A stretch of 64,000 bases of DNA from Nocardia anocheti (GTDB lineage: Bacteria > Actinomycetota > Actinomycetes > Mycobacteriales > Mycobacteriaceae): NCBI RefSeq assembly GCF_029675105.1, contig NZ_JAQQFV010000007.1:410911-474910 (forward strand), in the 5' to 3' direction. Position numbers and translations under genes: made by a program. Below the pieces are notes generated by a model. The model worked only from the letters and a program-made list of their open reading frames with translations. It had not been told where the DNA came from and ran no database searches. Below, in pieces: positions 1 to 8,729 of the stretch (position 1 is the first letter of the stretch; each line of letters begins with the position of its first letter).

Positions 1-960
1 GCGCTGATCAACGGCACCGACGGGATGCTCGGCATGCTGGTGCTGGCCTGCCACGACCTGCGCGCACTGTTGCGTCTGGCCGACGTCACCGCGGCCATGA
101 GCGTGGAGGGCCTGCTCGGCACCGACAAGGTCTTCGCCGCCGACCTCCAGGCCCTGCGCCCGCACCCCGGCCAGGCCGTCGCCGCCGCGAATATGACGCG
201 CCTGCTGGCGGATTCGCCGATCGTGGCCAGCCACGCGACCCCGGACTGCACCGTCGTCCAGGACGCCTACTCCCTGCGCTGCGCCCCGCAGGTCGCCGGT
301 GCCGCCCGCGACACCCTCGACCACGTCGAACGCGTCGCGGGCCGCGAACTGGCCGCCGCCGTGGACAATCCGGTGGTCACCCTCGACGGGCGGGTCGAGT
401 CCAACGGCAACTTCCACGGCGCCCCGATCGCCTACGCGCTCGACTTCCTGGCCATCGTCACCGCCGACCTGGCGAGCATCAGCGAGCGCCGCACCGACCG
501 CTTCCTCGACCGCGCCCGCAACCACGGCCTGCCCCCGTTCCTGGCCGACGACCCCGGCGTCGACAGCGGCCACATGATCGCCCAATACACCCAGGCCGCC
601 CTCGTCACGGAACTCAAGCGCCTGGCCGCCCCCGCATCGGTCGACTCCATCCCCTCCTCGGCCATGCAGGAGGACCACGTCTCGATGGGCTGGTCGGCCG
701 CCCGCAAACTCCGCCGCGCCCTCGACGGCCTCACCCGCGTCCTGGCCATCGAAGCCCTCACCGCCGCCCGCGGCCTCGACCTGCGCACCCCCCTCACCCC
801 GGCCCCCGCCACCGCCGCCGTCATCGCGACCCTGCGCACCCGAATCCCCGGCCCCGGCCCCGACCGCCACCTCGCCCCGGAAATCGAGGCCGCCGTCGCC
901 CTCGCCGCCTCCGGCGCCCTCGTAGCAGCCGCGGAATCGGTCACCGGCCCCCTCGGCTGA
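1..960 (+). CDS. hutH: Histidine ammonia-lyase, C-terminal part (cut by window edge)
   Basis: Histidine ammonia-lyase removes ammonia from L-histidine to give urocanate, the first step of histidine degradation. The reading frame is open from base 1 and ends at TGA 958-960, so the N-terminus lies outside the window, including the Ala-Ser-Gly that forms the MIO cofactor. The visible 319 residues begin with ALINGTDGML, the conserved stretch just after the MIO site. They continue with family blocks such as the DNPV segment near visible residue 123, SSAMQEDHVSMG near 219 and the all-helical C-terminal half. hutU, the next pathway enzyme, lies about 5.3 kb away on the other strand, with unrelated genes between. 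The gene converges on helR across a gap of about 100 bp. Confidence 0.93.
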   Translation, partial: ALINGTDGMLGMLVLACHDLRALLRLADVTAAMSVEGLLGTDKVFAADLQALRPHPGQAVAAANMTRLLADSPIVASHATPDCTVVQDAYSLRCAPQVAGAARDTLDHVERVAGRELAAAVDNPVVTLDGRVESNGNFHGAPIAYALDFLAIVTADLASISERRTDRFLDRARNHGLPPFLADDPGVDSGHMIAQYTQAALVTELKRLAAPASVDSIPSSAMQEDHVSMGWSAARKLRRALDGLTRVLAIEALTAARGLDLRTPLTPAPATAAVIATLRTRIPGPGPDRHLAPEIEAAVALAASGALVAAAESVTGPLG

Positions 961-1058
961 CCGCCGAGCCTTTGCCGAGACTTGGCGTCGCGGCCGAATC
1001 CGAGACGGTCGGCCCCGGCTGACGACAGCGGCGCCGGTGTTGTGGCCGGGTCCATGGC

Positions 1059-3248
1059 CTACGCGGGTGCCCCCGCCGACGACCCGATCTCGACCAGCCC
1101 ACGCAACACCTCCGGCAACGGCCCTTCGTGCAGGACCCCCAACCGCTGCGTCGCCCGGGTCAGCGCGACATACAACTCCGCCGCACCACGCGGCCCGTCG
1201 AGAATGATCCGCTCCGGATCGACCACCAGCACCGCGTCGTACTCCAAGCCCTTGGTCTCCGACGCCGGAACAGTCCCCGGCACGCCCACCGGGCCGATCA
1301 CCACGCTGGTGCCCTCCCGCTCCGCCTCGGCGCGCTCGAATTCCGCGATGGCCCCGGGCAGTTCGGCCGACGTCACCGCGCGCGACCATGGCGCGACACC
1401 GCAGGCGCGCACCGACTCCGGCGGCCGCACCTCGGGCGCGAACTCGGCCAGCACGGCCGCCGCCACCGCCATGATCTCCGCCGGAGTCCGGTAGTTCACC
1501 GACAGCGGCCGGTACACCCAGCGGCCGGGCACGTACGGCGCGAGCATCGCGTCCCACGACGTGGCACCCGCCGCGGACCGGCGCTGGGCCAGATCGCCGA
1601 CGATGGTGAACGATTTGCCGGGGCAGCGGCGCATGAGCACCCGCCAGTCCATGGCCGAGAGTTCCTGCGCCTCGTCGACCACGATGTGACGGTAGGTCCA
1701 GTCCCGGTCGGCGGCGGCGCGTTCGGCCAGCTCCCTGGTGTCGCGTTCGACGAATCGTTCGGCCAGGTCCTCGCCGAAGAGCATGTCCTGGGCGAAGAGG
1801 TGGTCCTCGTCGTCCATCATGTCCTCGCGCTTGACCATGTTCTCCAGCACCGCCGCCGCGTAGGCCGCCTGCTCCTTCGCCTCCTTCTCGGCGCTCCGGT
1901 CGACCGGCTGATGCGGGCCGAGTAGATCGATCAGCTCGTCGAGCAACGGCACATCCGACACCGTCCACGCCGTACCGTCGGCCCGCGCCAGCGCCGGGTC
2001 GGCCCCGGCCGCGGCCCGCCGCCGCGCGCAGGTGTACAGCTCGCCCAGCACGGTCTCCGGCGTCAGGATCGGCCACAGCTCGTCCATCGCGGCGGTGAAG
2101 GCGGGGGTGTCGGCGAGTTCGGTCAACAGGTCGGTGCGGACCTGTTCCCACGCGTCGCGGTCGGAGCGGCGCAGCCAGCCCTTGCCGATCCGACCGATCG
2201 CGCGCTCGGTGAGCGCCCAGGTGAGCACCTCGAGGAAGGTGGCGCGGGCCTGATTGTGCGGGTGCCCGGTCGCGCGGGCCTCGTCGCGGGCCCACTCGGT
2301 GATCGCCGCGTCGATACGCACGGTCACGTCGGCCAGTTCGATCGAGATCGGCTCGGCGGGCAACCGCTGACGGTCCGCCACCGCCGCCGCGAGCACCGGC
2401 AGGATCGACAACGACCCCTTGACCCGCGTCGCGTCGGGGGAGTCCTCGGCGGTGACTTCCAGCCCGGGCAGCAGCCCACCGGCGGTCGTGAACACCACAT
2501 TCGTCTCACCCAGCGACGGCAGCACCCGCGAGATATGGTGCAGGAACGCCGGATTCGGCCCCACCACCAGCACGCCCTGACGTTCCATCCGCTCGCGCTG
2601 GGTGTAGAGCAGATAGGCCACCCGGTGCAGCGCCACCACGGTCTTGCCGGTGCCCGGACCACCCTCGATGACCAGCACGCCGGGATGATCGAGCCGGATG
2701 ATCTCGTCCTGCTCGGCCTGGATCGTGGCGACGATGTCGCGCATCCCCTCCCCGCGCGGGGCATTCACCGCCGCCAACAGCGCCGCGTCCCCGCGTTCCC
2801 CGTCGGCGGGCCTGCCCAGCACCTCGTCGGTGAAGCCGACCACCCGCCTGCCCCGAGAATGGAACTGGCGGCGCCTGCGCATGTTCTCCGGGCTGGCGGC
2901 GGTGGCGACATAGAAGGGGCGCGCGGCCGGTGCCCGCCAGTCCAGCAGCAGCGGCTCGAAATCGTTCGCCTCGTCGAACAGACCGATCCGGCCGATGTAG
3001 GAGTGCTCGCCGGTGACGGCGTCGAGGCGGCCGAAACACAACCCGTTGTCGGCGATATCGAGCCGCTTGGCCTCCTTGGCCAGCGCGCGGACCTCGAACT
3101 CACGTTCCATCGGTGACCCACCGTCCCCGCGCAACGCGGTGGTGTAACGGTCACGGACCCGCGCGCGCTCGGCGTCGAGCCGCGCGTAGAGCCCGTCCAC
3201 GTATCCCCGCTCGGACCGTAGTTCGTCGTCGTACTCGTGCCTGGACAT
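1059..3248 (-). CDS. helR: HelD-family RNA polymerase-associated ATPase, probable rifamycin-resistance protein HelR
   Basis: A 729-residue UvrD/HelD-like superfamily 1 ATPase. Walker A is GGPGTGKT (residues 196-203) and the Walker B block VVDEAQ is near residue 522. The N-terminal charged helices (RSERGYVDGLYARLDAER) fit the HelD coiled-coil arm that enters the RNA polymerase secondary channel. HelD proteins bind RNA polymerase and release it from stalled complexes; actinobacterial HelR also displaces rifamycins and confers tolerance. ATG 3248 was chosen because GAGGAG sits 4 nt upstream and the conserved N-terminus starts there. It follows rgt by 38 nt on the same strand, so both are probably transcribed from the rifamycin-associated element near 4560. 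The HelR assignment rather than generic HelD rests on that context. The ATPase family itself is clear. Confidence 0.85.
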   Translation of the reverse strand: MSRHEYDDELRSERGYVDGLYARLDAERARVRDRYTTALRGDGGSPMEREFEVRALAKEAKRLDIADNGLCFGRLDAVTGEHSYIGRIGLFDEANDFEPLLLDWRAPAARPFYVATAASPENMRRRRQFHSRGRRVVGFTDEVLGRPADGERGDAALLAAVNAPRGEGMRDIVATIQAEQDEIIRLDHPGVLVIEGGPGTGKTVVALHRVAYLLYTQRERMERQGVLVVGPNPAFLHHISRVLPSLGETNVVFTTAGGLLPGLEVTAEDSPDATRVKGSLSILPVLAAAVADRQRLPAEPISIELADVTVRIDAAITEWARDEARATGHPHNQARATFLEVLTWALTERAIGRIGKGWLRRSDRDAWEQVRTDLLTELADTPAFTAAMDELWPILTPETVLGELYTCARRRAAAGADPALARADGTAWTVSDVPLLDELIDLLGPHQPVDRSAEKEAKEQAAYAAAVLENMVKREDMMDDEDHLFAQDMLFGEDLAERFVERDTRELAERAAADRDWTYRHIVVDEAQELSAMDWRVLMRRCPGKSFTIVGDLAQRRSAAGATSWDAMLAPYVPGRWVYRPLSVNYRTPAEIMAVAAAVLAEFAPEVRPPESVRACGVAPWSRAVTSAELPGAIAEFERAEAEREGTSVVIGPVGVPGTVPASETKGLEYDAVLVVDPERIILDGPRGAAELYVALTRATQRLGVLHEGPLPEVLRGLVEIGSSAGAPA

Positions 3249-3286
3249 GTGCTCCTCGGTGTCGATGGTCGAAGGATGGGGTCGGG

Positions 3287-4492
3287 TCACGCCGTCAGCA
3301 GCAGCCGCGCCGCGACGGCGACACCGTCGGTGCGGATGAGCCCGGCGACCTCGCGGGCGCGCCGCGCGGTGTCGGGGGACAGGGCCGTGCGCAGCGCGGT
3401 GGTCAGCGAGTCGACGGTCGGTGCCGCGCCCGCGTGCGCCACCCCGATACCGAGCTCCGCCACCCGGCCCGCCCAATACGGCTGATCGGCCAGCTGCGGC
3501 ACCACCACCTGCGGTGCGCCCGCCCTGGTCGCGGTCGTGGTGGTGCCCTGTCCGCCGTGATGCACCACGGCGGCGACCCGGGTGAACAGCTCCTGCTGGT
3601 TCACCTCGCCGACGACGAAGCAGTCGTCGTCGGTGCCCTCGGCCGACAACTCCGCCCAGCCGCGCGCCAGCACCACCCGCCTGCCCAGTGCCCGCGCCGT
3701 CGTGAGCGCCACCTCGGCGACATCGGTCGACCCGTGCAGCGCCATGCTGCCGAACCCCACGTACACCGGCGGCGCCCCCGCCGCCAGGAACTCCACCAGC
3801 TCCGGCGCCAGCGGTCGGGTGTCGGGCAGCAGCCACGACCCGGTCTGCACCACCGCCAACCCGGGCGCCCCGGTCCACGGATCCAGCGTCGGATCGGTGG
3901 CCAGCCACGGCCGCCGCCCGACCACGTAGTCGCGCACCCCGACGACCGGCGCCATCCCGGCCGCCGCCCGATGCGTGTTCAACGCCGCCGCGAACAACTC
4001 GTCGGCATGGCGCGCGTCGAGCTCCCACAGCGCGGCCGTGTCGGTGACCTCCGGCGGAAACGGCTTACCCCGATACGCCAGCGGTCCGCGCCGCGCCGAG
4101 GGCAGCGTGAGCTGCTGGAAGGTCACCGACACCGAGCGCACGCCGTGACGCTCGGCCACCGAGAGGGCACCGGCCGCCGCGGGCATCGCCCCGGTCGCCA
4201 CCAGCAGATCGGCGTCGCGGGTCACCGCGTCCACCGCCTCGAACTGCGCCCCGATGATCTGCGCGGCCCGCTCCGGGATCGACACCGAGGCGGGCGGTGC
4301 CTGGGTCAGCTCGCGCGCCGACGGCCCGACCGGCACCATCGCCACCCCCGCGCCCGCCAGCAGCGCCGCGAAATCCTCGTCCGGCGGCGCGCACACCACC
4401 ACCTCGGCGCCGTGCTCGCGCAGCCGCACCGCCAGCCCCACCAGGGGTTCCACATCGCCGCGCGACCCGAACGTCGACAACACCACACGCAT
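3287..4492 (-). CDS. rgt: GT1-family glycosyltransferase, probable rifamycin glycosyltransferase
   Basis: A 401-residue macrolide-type (GT-B, family 1) glycosyltransferase. It starts with the acceptor-domain signature MRVVLSTFGSRGDVEP and has the nucleotide-sugar site HHGGQGTTTT followed by AGAPQVVVPQLADQPYWA near residue 320. Rgt enzymes of soil actinomycetes glucosylate the ansa-chain hydroxyl of rifamycins and inactivate them. ATG 4492 is preceded by GGAGG at 8 nt; an in-frame GTG at 4507 is less well placed. The substrate is inferred from context. A rifamycin-associated element lies 59 bp upstream and the next gene downstream encodes a HelR-like protein. Without that context this would be called a UDP-sugar-dependent transferase of unknown acceptor. 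No membrane segment or signal is seen. Confidence 0.82.
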   Translation of the reverse strand: MRVVLSTFGSRGDVEPLVGLAVRLREHGAEVVVCAPPDEDFAALLAGAGVAMVPVGPSARELTQAPPASVSIPERAAQIIGAQFEAVDAVTRDADLLVATGAMPAAAGALSVAERHGVRSVSVTFQQLTLPSARRGPLAYRGKPFPPEVTDTAALWELDARHADELFAAALNTHRAAAGMAPVVGVRDYVVGRRPWLATDPTLDPWTGAPGLAVVQTGSWLLPDTRPLAPELVEFLAAGAPPVYVGFGSMALHGSTDVAEVALTTARALGRRVVLARGWAELSAEGTDDDCFVVGEVNQQELFTRVAAVVHHGGQGTTTTATRAGAPQVVVPQLADQPYWAGRVAELGIGVAHAGAAPTVDSLTTALRTALSPDTARRAREVAGLIRTDGVAVAARLLLTA

Positions 4493-4551
4493 GATCCACA
4501 CCTCCACCTCGGCCCGGTTCCAGGCCGAGGCGACGATTGTGCAGCATCCCC

Positions 4552-4571
4552 GGGGCCTTGCCGCAAGCCCC
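4552..4571 (-). promoter_or_regulatory. Rifamycin-associated element (RAE)
   Basis: Read on the minus strand the 20 bases are GGGGCTTGCGGCAAGGCCCC. As far as I recall this matches the published 19-bp RAE consensus found upstream of rifamycin-inactivating genes and helR in actinomycetes. It is a near-palindrome (CTTGC-G-GCAAG core) located 59 bp before the rgt start codon. The embedded TTGCGG could act as a -35, with CACAAT (4541-4536) 19 bp downstream as a weak -10. On the plus strand the embedded TTGCCG (4558-4563) is 17 bp from TATATA (4581-4586), a strong -10 pointing toward the carboxyltransferase gene at 4751. Confidence 0.85.
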
Positions 4572-4750
4572 GGTATGCGCTATATATTGAAAGTGGAAAG
4601 GAGCGTATTTCTCCTGTTCCACCCCCTCCGCTCCCGCGTCGTCTCGGGAAAAACCCGCTTTCACCTCGTCGCGTCGGCCGTGACCACCCCGCCGACCGGG
4701 CTATGGTGCGCTGGCACCGCACCCCGCGTACGAGTCGGAAGGATGCATCC

Positions 4751-6298
4751 GTGGAGACCACGACAGCCGCGAAACTCGAACTGCTGCACCGGAACCTGGC
4801 CGCCGCGCGCGAGCCCTCGGGGCCCGTCGGCGTGGCGAAACGGGCGATCAAGGGCATTCCCTCGCCCCGCGAGCGCATCGATATGCTGCTCGACCCCGGC
4901 AGTTTTCTCGAAATCGGCGCGCTGGTACGGCAACCCGCCGTCGCCGCCGCGCTCTACGGCGACGGCGTGGTCACCGGACGCGGGACCGTCGAGGGCCGAC
5001 CGGTCGTCGTGATCGCCCACGACCAAACGGTTTTCGGTGGCTCGGTCGGAGAGATGTTCGGGCGCAAGGTCTCCGCGGCCATGGACGCCGCCGCCGACAT
5101 CGGCTGCCCCTTCGTCGCGATCAACGACTCCGGCGGCGCGCGCGTGCAGGACGCGGTCACCTCGCTGGCCTGGTACGCGGCCATGAGCCGCAAACAGTTG
5201 CGGCTGTCCGGTGTGGTGCCGCAGGTCTCGCTGATGCTGGGCAAGTGCGCGGCGGGCGCGGTGTACTCACCGATCAACACCGATGTGCTCATCGCGACCG
5301 AGTCGGCCTACATGTTCGTCACCGGACCGGAGATCATTCGCGAGACCACCGGCGAGGAGGTCACCCTCGACGAACTCGGCGGCGCGTTCCGCCAAGCCGA
5401 GCGTGGCAACATCCACCACGTCGCCCCGGACGAGGCCAGCGCCTTCGCCTGGGCCAGAAGCTATCTGGGGTACATGCCGTCGAGCTGCTTCGAACAGCCG
5501 CCGGTGGTCAACCCCGGCCTGGAACCCGAACTCACCGACGCCGACCGCGAACTCGACACGCTGATCCCGGATTCCGACCGGGCGGGCTACGACATGTACG
5601 ACGTGCTGTTGCGGATCTTCGACGACGGCGAGTTCCACGAGATGGGCGAGAACGCGGCCCGCAACCTGATCACCGGCTTCGCCCGGGTCGACGGCCGCAG
5701 CGTCGGCGTGGTCGCCAACCAGCCGCTGGTCGCCAGCGGCGCCATCGACGCGCGCGCCTCGGACAAGGCCGCCCACTTCATCCGGCTCTGCGACGCCTTC
5801 GGCCTGCCGCTGGTCTTCGTCGTCGACACCCCCGGTGTGCTGCCCGGCGTGGAGGAGGAGAGGATCGGCGTCATCAAGCGCGGCGGCCGGTTCTTCTACG
5901 CCGTGGTCGAGGCGACCGTGCCCATCGTCACCGTGGTCGTGCGCAAGGCCTACGGCGGCGGGTACGCGGTGATGGGCTGCAAACAGCTCGGCGGTGACGT
6001 GAACCTGGCCTGGCCCACCGCGCGCATCGCGGTGATGGGCGCCGAGGCGGCTGTCGGCCTGACCCAGCGCCGGGTCATCGACGCGACCCCGGAGGCCGAG
6101 CGGCCCGCGCTGCGTCAGCAGATGGTGGACTTCTACAACGCCACCATCGCCACCCCGTGGACCGCCGCCGAACGCGGTTACATCGACGCTGTCATCGAGC
6201 CCTCGGCCACCCGCCGCGAGATCCGCAAGGCCCTGCACCTGTTGCGCGACAAGACCGTGCGCCACGGCCCCCGCAAGCACCGGCTGATGCCGCTGTAG
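4751..6298 (+). CDS. Acyl-CoA carboxylase carboxyltransferase (beta) subunit
   Basis: A 515-residue biotin-dependent carboxyltransferase of the AccD/PccB family. It transfers CO2 from carboxybiotin to an acyl-CoA such as acetyl-, propionyl- or longer-chain CoA. The N-terminal crotonase-fold half contains NDSGGARVQDAV, an oxyanion-hole region near residue 127. The C-terminal half has VDTPGVLPGVEEE and the second glycine site KAYGGGYAVMGCKQLGGD, with the family's AWPTARIAVMGAEAA block. GTG 4751 was chosen because GGAAGG lies 8 nt upstream. No biotin-carboxylase or biotin-carrier alpha subunit is adjacent, so it must pair with one encoded elsewhere. The 258-bp upstream gap is shared with the divergent rgt promoter and RAE. 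It converges on hutU with a 5-bp gap. Acyl chain preference cannot be read from the sequence. Confidence 0.88.
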   Translation: METTTAAKLELLHRNLAAAREPSGPVGVAKRAIKGIPSPRERIDMLLDPGSFLEIGALVRQPAVAAALYGDGVVTGRGTVEGRPVVVIAHDQTVFGGSVGEMFGRKVSAAMDAAADIGCPFVAINDSGGARVQDAVTSLAWYAAMSRKQLRLSGVVPQVSLMLGKCAAGAVYSPINTDVLIATESAYMFVTGPEIIRETTGEEVTLDELGGAFRQAERGNIHHVAPDEASAFAWARSYLGYMPSSCFEQPPVVNPGLEPELTDADRELDTLIPDSDRAGYDMYDVLLRIFDDGEFHEMGENAARNLITGFARVDGRSVGVVANQPLVASGAIDARASDKAAHFIRLCDAFGLPLVFVVDTPGVLPGVEEERIGVIKRGGRFFYAVVEATVPIVTVVVRKAYGGGYAVMGCKQLGGDVNLAWPTARIAVMGAEAAVGLTQRRVIDATPEAERPALRQQMVDFYNATIATPWTAAERGYIDAVIEPSATRREIRKALHLLRDKTVRHGPRKHRLMPL

Positions 6299-6303
6299 CG
6301 GGG

Positions 6304-7980
6304 TCAGCGCTCCCACATCGGGATACGCACGCCGCGCTCGCGGGCGACCTCGGCGGCGTGCTCGTAGCCCGCGTCGACGTGCCGCATCACCCCCGAACCC
6401 GGATCGTTGGTGAGGACCCGCTCGAGTTTGCGGGCGGCCAGCGCGGTGCCGTCGGCGATACAGACCTGCCCGGCGTGCAGCGACCGGCCCATCCCCACCC
6501 CGCCGCCGTGGTGGATCGACACCCACGACGCACCGGAGGCGGTGTTGAGCAGGGCGTTGAGCAGCGGCCAGTCGGCGACGGCGTCGGACCCGTCGGCCAT
6601 CGCCTCGGTCTCGCGGTAGGGCGAGGCGACCGATCCGGCGTCGAGGTGGTCGCGGCCGATGGCCACCGGCGCCGACAGCTCGCCCGCGGCGACCATCTCG
6701 TTGAACCGCAGCCCGGCGCGGTGGCGTTCGCCGTAGCCGAGCCAGCAGATGCGCGCGGGCAGACCCTCGAAGCGCACCTTCTCCCCGGCCAAGGTGAGCC
6801 AGCGTCGCAGGTGCTCGTCGCCGGGGAACAGGTCCAGGATCGCGCGGTCGGTGGCGGCGATGTCGGCCGGATCGCCCGAGAGCGCCACCCAGCGGAACGG
6901 CCCGCGCCCCTCCTCGAACAGCGGCCGGATATAGGCGGGCACGAAGCCGGGGAAGGCGAAGGCCCGGTCGTAGCCGCCCTTGCGGGCCTCGTCGCGGATG
7001 GAGTTGCCGTAGTCGAACACCTGCGCGCCCCGGTCCAGGAACCCGACCATCGCCGCGACGTGCGCCGCCATCGACGCCCGCGCCTCGTCGGTGAACCAGA
7101 CCGGGTCCTTCTCGGCCAGACGATGCCAGTCCTCGAGCGCGACGCCGCGCGGGAGATAGGACAGCGGGTCGTGCGCGGAGGTCTGGTCGGTGACGATATC
7201 GATCGGCGCGTCCAGGGCCAGCAGGCGCGGGAACACCTCGGCCGCATTGCCCACCACGCCGATCGACAGGGCCCGCCGTGCGTCGCGGGCCGTGATCGCC
7301 AGCGCGAGCGCCTGTTCCAGTGATTCCGCCGCCGTGTCGAGGTAGCCGTGCGCGATCCGGCGCTCGATCCGCGCCGGGTCGCAGTCCACGCACAGCGCGA
7401 CGCCCTCGTTCATGGTGATCGCCAACGGTTGCGCGCCGCCCATCCCGCCGACCCCCGCGGTGAGGGTGATGGTGCCCGCCAGGGTGCCGCCGAAACTCTT
7501 GCGCGCCACCGCGCCGAAGGTCTCGTAGGTGCCCTGCAGGATGCCCTGGCTACCGATGTAGATCCAGGAACCGGCCGTCATCTGGCCGTACATCATCAGA
7601 CCCAGGTGCTCGAGGCGGCGGAACTCCTCCCAGGTGGCCCAGTCGCCGACCAGATTCGAGTTGGCCAGCAGGACTCGCGGCGCCCATTCGTTCGTGCGGA
7701 ACACCCCGACCGGTTTGCCCGACTGCACCAGCAGGGTCTCGTCGGATTCGAGGGTCTCGAGGGTGCGCACGATGGCGTCGAAGGAGGGCCAGTCGCGGGC
7801 GGCGCGGCCGGTGCCGCCGTAGACGACCAGGTCGTCGGGGCGTTCGGCGACCTCGGGGTCGAGATTGTTCAGCAGCAAGCGCAACGCGCCCTCCTGCTGC
7901 CAGCCGCGCGTGCGCAGCCGCGGGCCGCGCGGGGCGGAGACCGGTCGTGGACCGGATGCGGGCGGGACGGCAGCGGCCAT
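6304..7980 (-). CDS. hutU: Urocanate hydratase
   Basis: A 558-residue urocanase, close to the usual family length. It adds water to urocanate to give imidazolonepropionate using tightly bound NAD+ as an electrophile. Family blocks are plain: QQEGALRLLLNNLDPEVAERP at the N-terminus, YGGTGRAAR, the Gly-rich TAGVGGMGGAQPLA NAD region near residue 185, FDYGNSIRDEA, and the C-terminal SIHHGGGVGMG. The start ATG 7980 has an AAGAGGG ribosome-binding site 5 nt upstream. hutH lies at the left window edge on the opposite strand, so the two histidine-degradation genes are close but not an operon here. The gene is followed on its far side by a 750-bp non-coding stretch. Confidence 0.97.
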   Translation of the reverse strand: MAAAVPPASGPRPVSAPRGPRLRTRGWQQEGALRLLLNNLDPEVAERPDDLVVYGGTGRAARDWPSFDAIVRTLETLESDETLLVQSGKPVGVFRTNEWAPRVLLANSNLVGDWATWEEFRRLEHLGLMMYGQMTAGSWIYIGSQGILQGTYETFGAVARKSFGGTLAGTITLTAGVGGMGGAQPLAITMNEGVALCVDCDPARIERRIAHGYLDTAAESLEQALALAITARDARRALSIGVVGNAAEVFPRLLALDAPIDIVTDQTSAHDPLSYLPRGVALEDWHRLAEKDPVWFTDEARASMAAHVAAMVGFLDRGAQVFDYGNSIRDEARKGGYDRAFAFPGFVPAYIRPLFEEGRGPFRWVALSGDPADIAATDRAILDLFPGDEHLRRWLTLAGEKVRFEGLPARICWLGYGERHRAGLRFNEMVAAGELSAPVAIGRDHLDAGSVASPYRETEAMADGSDAVADWPLLNALLNTASGASWVSIHHGGGVGMGRSLHAGQVCIADGTALAARKLERVLTNDPGSGVMRHVDAGYEHAAEVARERGVRIPMWER

Positions 7981-8371
7981 GAGTGCCCTCTTGGGCGGCG
8001 AGTGTGGTCGGGGTCACAATGCACCGGATGGGGGCATGGTCCTGCGTGGGCGAGGGGGTGTCAAGCGTGGTCGGGGGTGTCCGCGTGGCGGTCGAACGGG
8101 CGACGTTACAGACGTGTCCGAAATGTCTACTGCCCCAGTGGATCTCGAGCGTTGTGACGCTGCTCACTGTAACGGAAGCGAATCTCCGCCCTGTTCTGGG
8201 AAATGTGCCAAACCGCTCGGCGGGCGTGTTCGGGAGATCTCCCAATGGTGCCGTCTCGGTTCGCGTCGGCGGGCATGGAGTGCTATTTGTTTGGTTACCG
8301 GCGAGTAGAGCCGTGCTGGCCACAATGTCGTGGCGCCCACACCCTCGGTAGCCACCGACCCCTGTCCCCGC

Positions 8372-8390
8372 GAACGCGTTGTGCGCGTTC
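8372..8390. repeat. Perfect inverted repeat, candidate operator of the terpenoid cluster
   Basis: GAACGCG, 5 bp, then CGCGTTC: 7-bp arms with perfect complementarity. It lies about 160 bp upstream of the -35 of the putative terpenoid promoter and about 390 bp from the hutU start. It could be an activator or repressor site. No regulator gene is adjacent to prove ownership. Confidence 0.4.
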
Positions 8391-8547
8391 ATCGTCCGTT
8401 CATCACCGGGCACGTCGTGTCGTGCCACCCTGCGCTGCCGCATGCGAAAAACGTTGCGCCGCAAGGTTTCTCGAGCTCATCGAGTTGACATACGTCCATT
8501 TACGACTACGGTCTGTCACAACAAATGCGTGAAACTCGTTGTAACAC

Positions 8548-8576
8548 TTGACGATTGGATGCCTCGCTACGATACT
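8548..8576 (+). promoter_or_regulatory. Putative sigma-70-type promoter of the terpenoid/mevalonate operon
   Basis: TTGACG (8548-8553), 17-bp spacer, GATACT (8571-8576). The predicted transcription start is near 8583, giving a leader of about 145 nt before the polyprenyl synthase ATG at 8730. This is the best -35/-10 pair in the 750-bp gap and it lies in its most AT-rich part. Confidence 0.5.
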
Positions 8577-8729
8577 TTCGGCACCTTGCGGCGACCGAGA
8601 ACCTCCGGCCCGGCAGCAACGAGATGTCGATACCCGGTGACGACTCCGCCCCCTCCCTCCCTCGACTCCGGTCCTTCGGCCGGGGTGCCCCCGACTGCCG
8701 TCGTGACCACACCAAAGGAGTTCAGCGCT

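Larger units (their letters stand above)
7981..8729. other. Long intergenic region upstream of the terpenoid cluster
   Basis: About 750 bp without a convincing gene; open frames here are short and lack recognisable domains or good ribosome-binding sites. Base composition is noticeably less GC-rich than the flanking genes, especially 8440-8600. It holds a perfect inverted repeat at 8372-8390 and a good sigma-70-type promoter at 8548-8576 facing the terpenoid operon. A looser ACAAC...GTTGT pair (8519-8523 and 8538-8542) lies just upstream of the -35. The part next to hutU should contain the hutU promoter, but I could not assign it. Confidence 0.6.

Noticed and set aside
1059..3248. UvrD/Rep DNA repair helicase
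   Set aside because: The spacing of motifs and the N-terminal coiled-coil arm fit HelD, and the RAE-rgt context fits HelR rather than DNA repair.
4573..4740. Small plus-strand gene starting at ATG 4573 in the RAE region
   Set aside because: No ribosome-binding site, no conserved features, and it overlaps the promoter elements and the GTG start of the carboxylase.
3113..4750. Upstream in-frame extension of the carboxyltransferase gene
   Set aside because: Family homology starts just after GTG 4751, which has a good ribosome-binding site. The extension runs antisense through rgt and is Arg/His-rich.
5267..6303. Minus-strand open frame continuing past hutU into the carboxyltransferase gene
   Set aside because: It lies in a different frame from hutU and antisense to the carboxylase domains, and has no recognisable domain.
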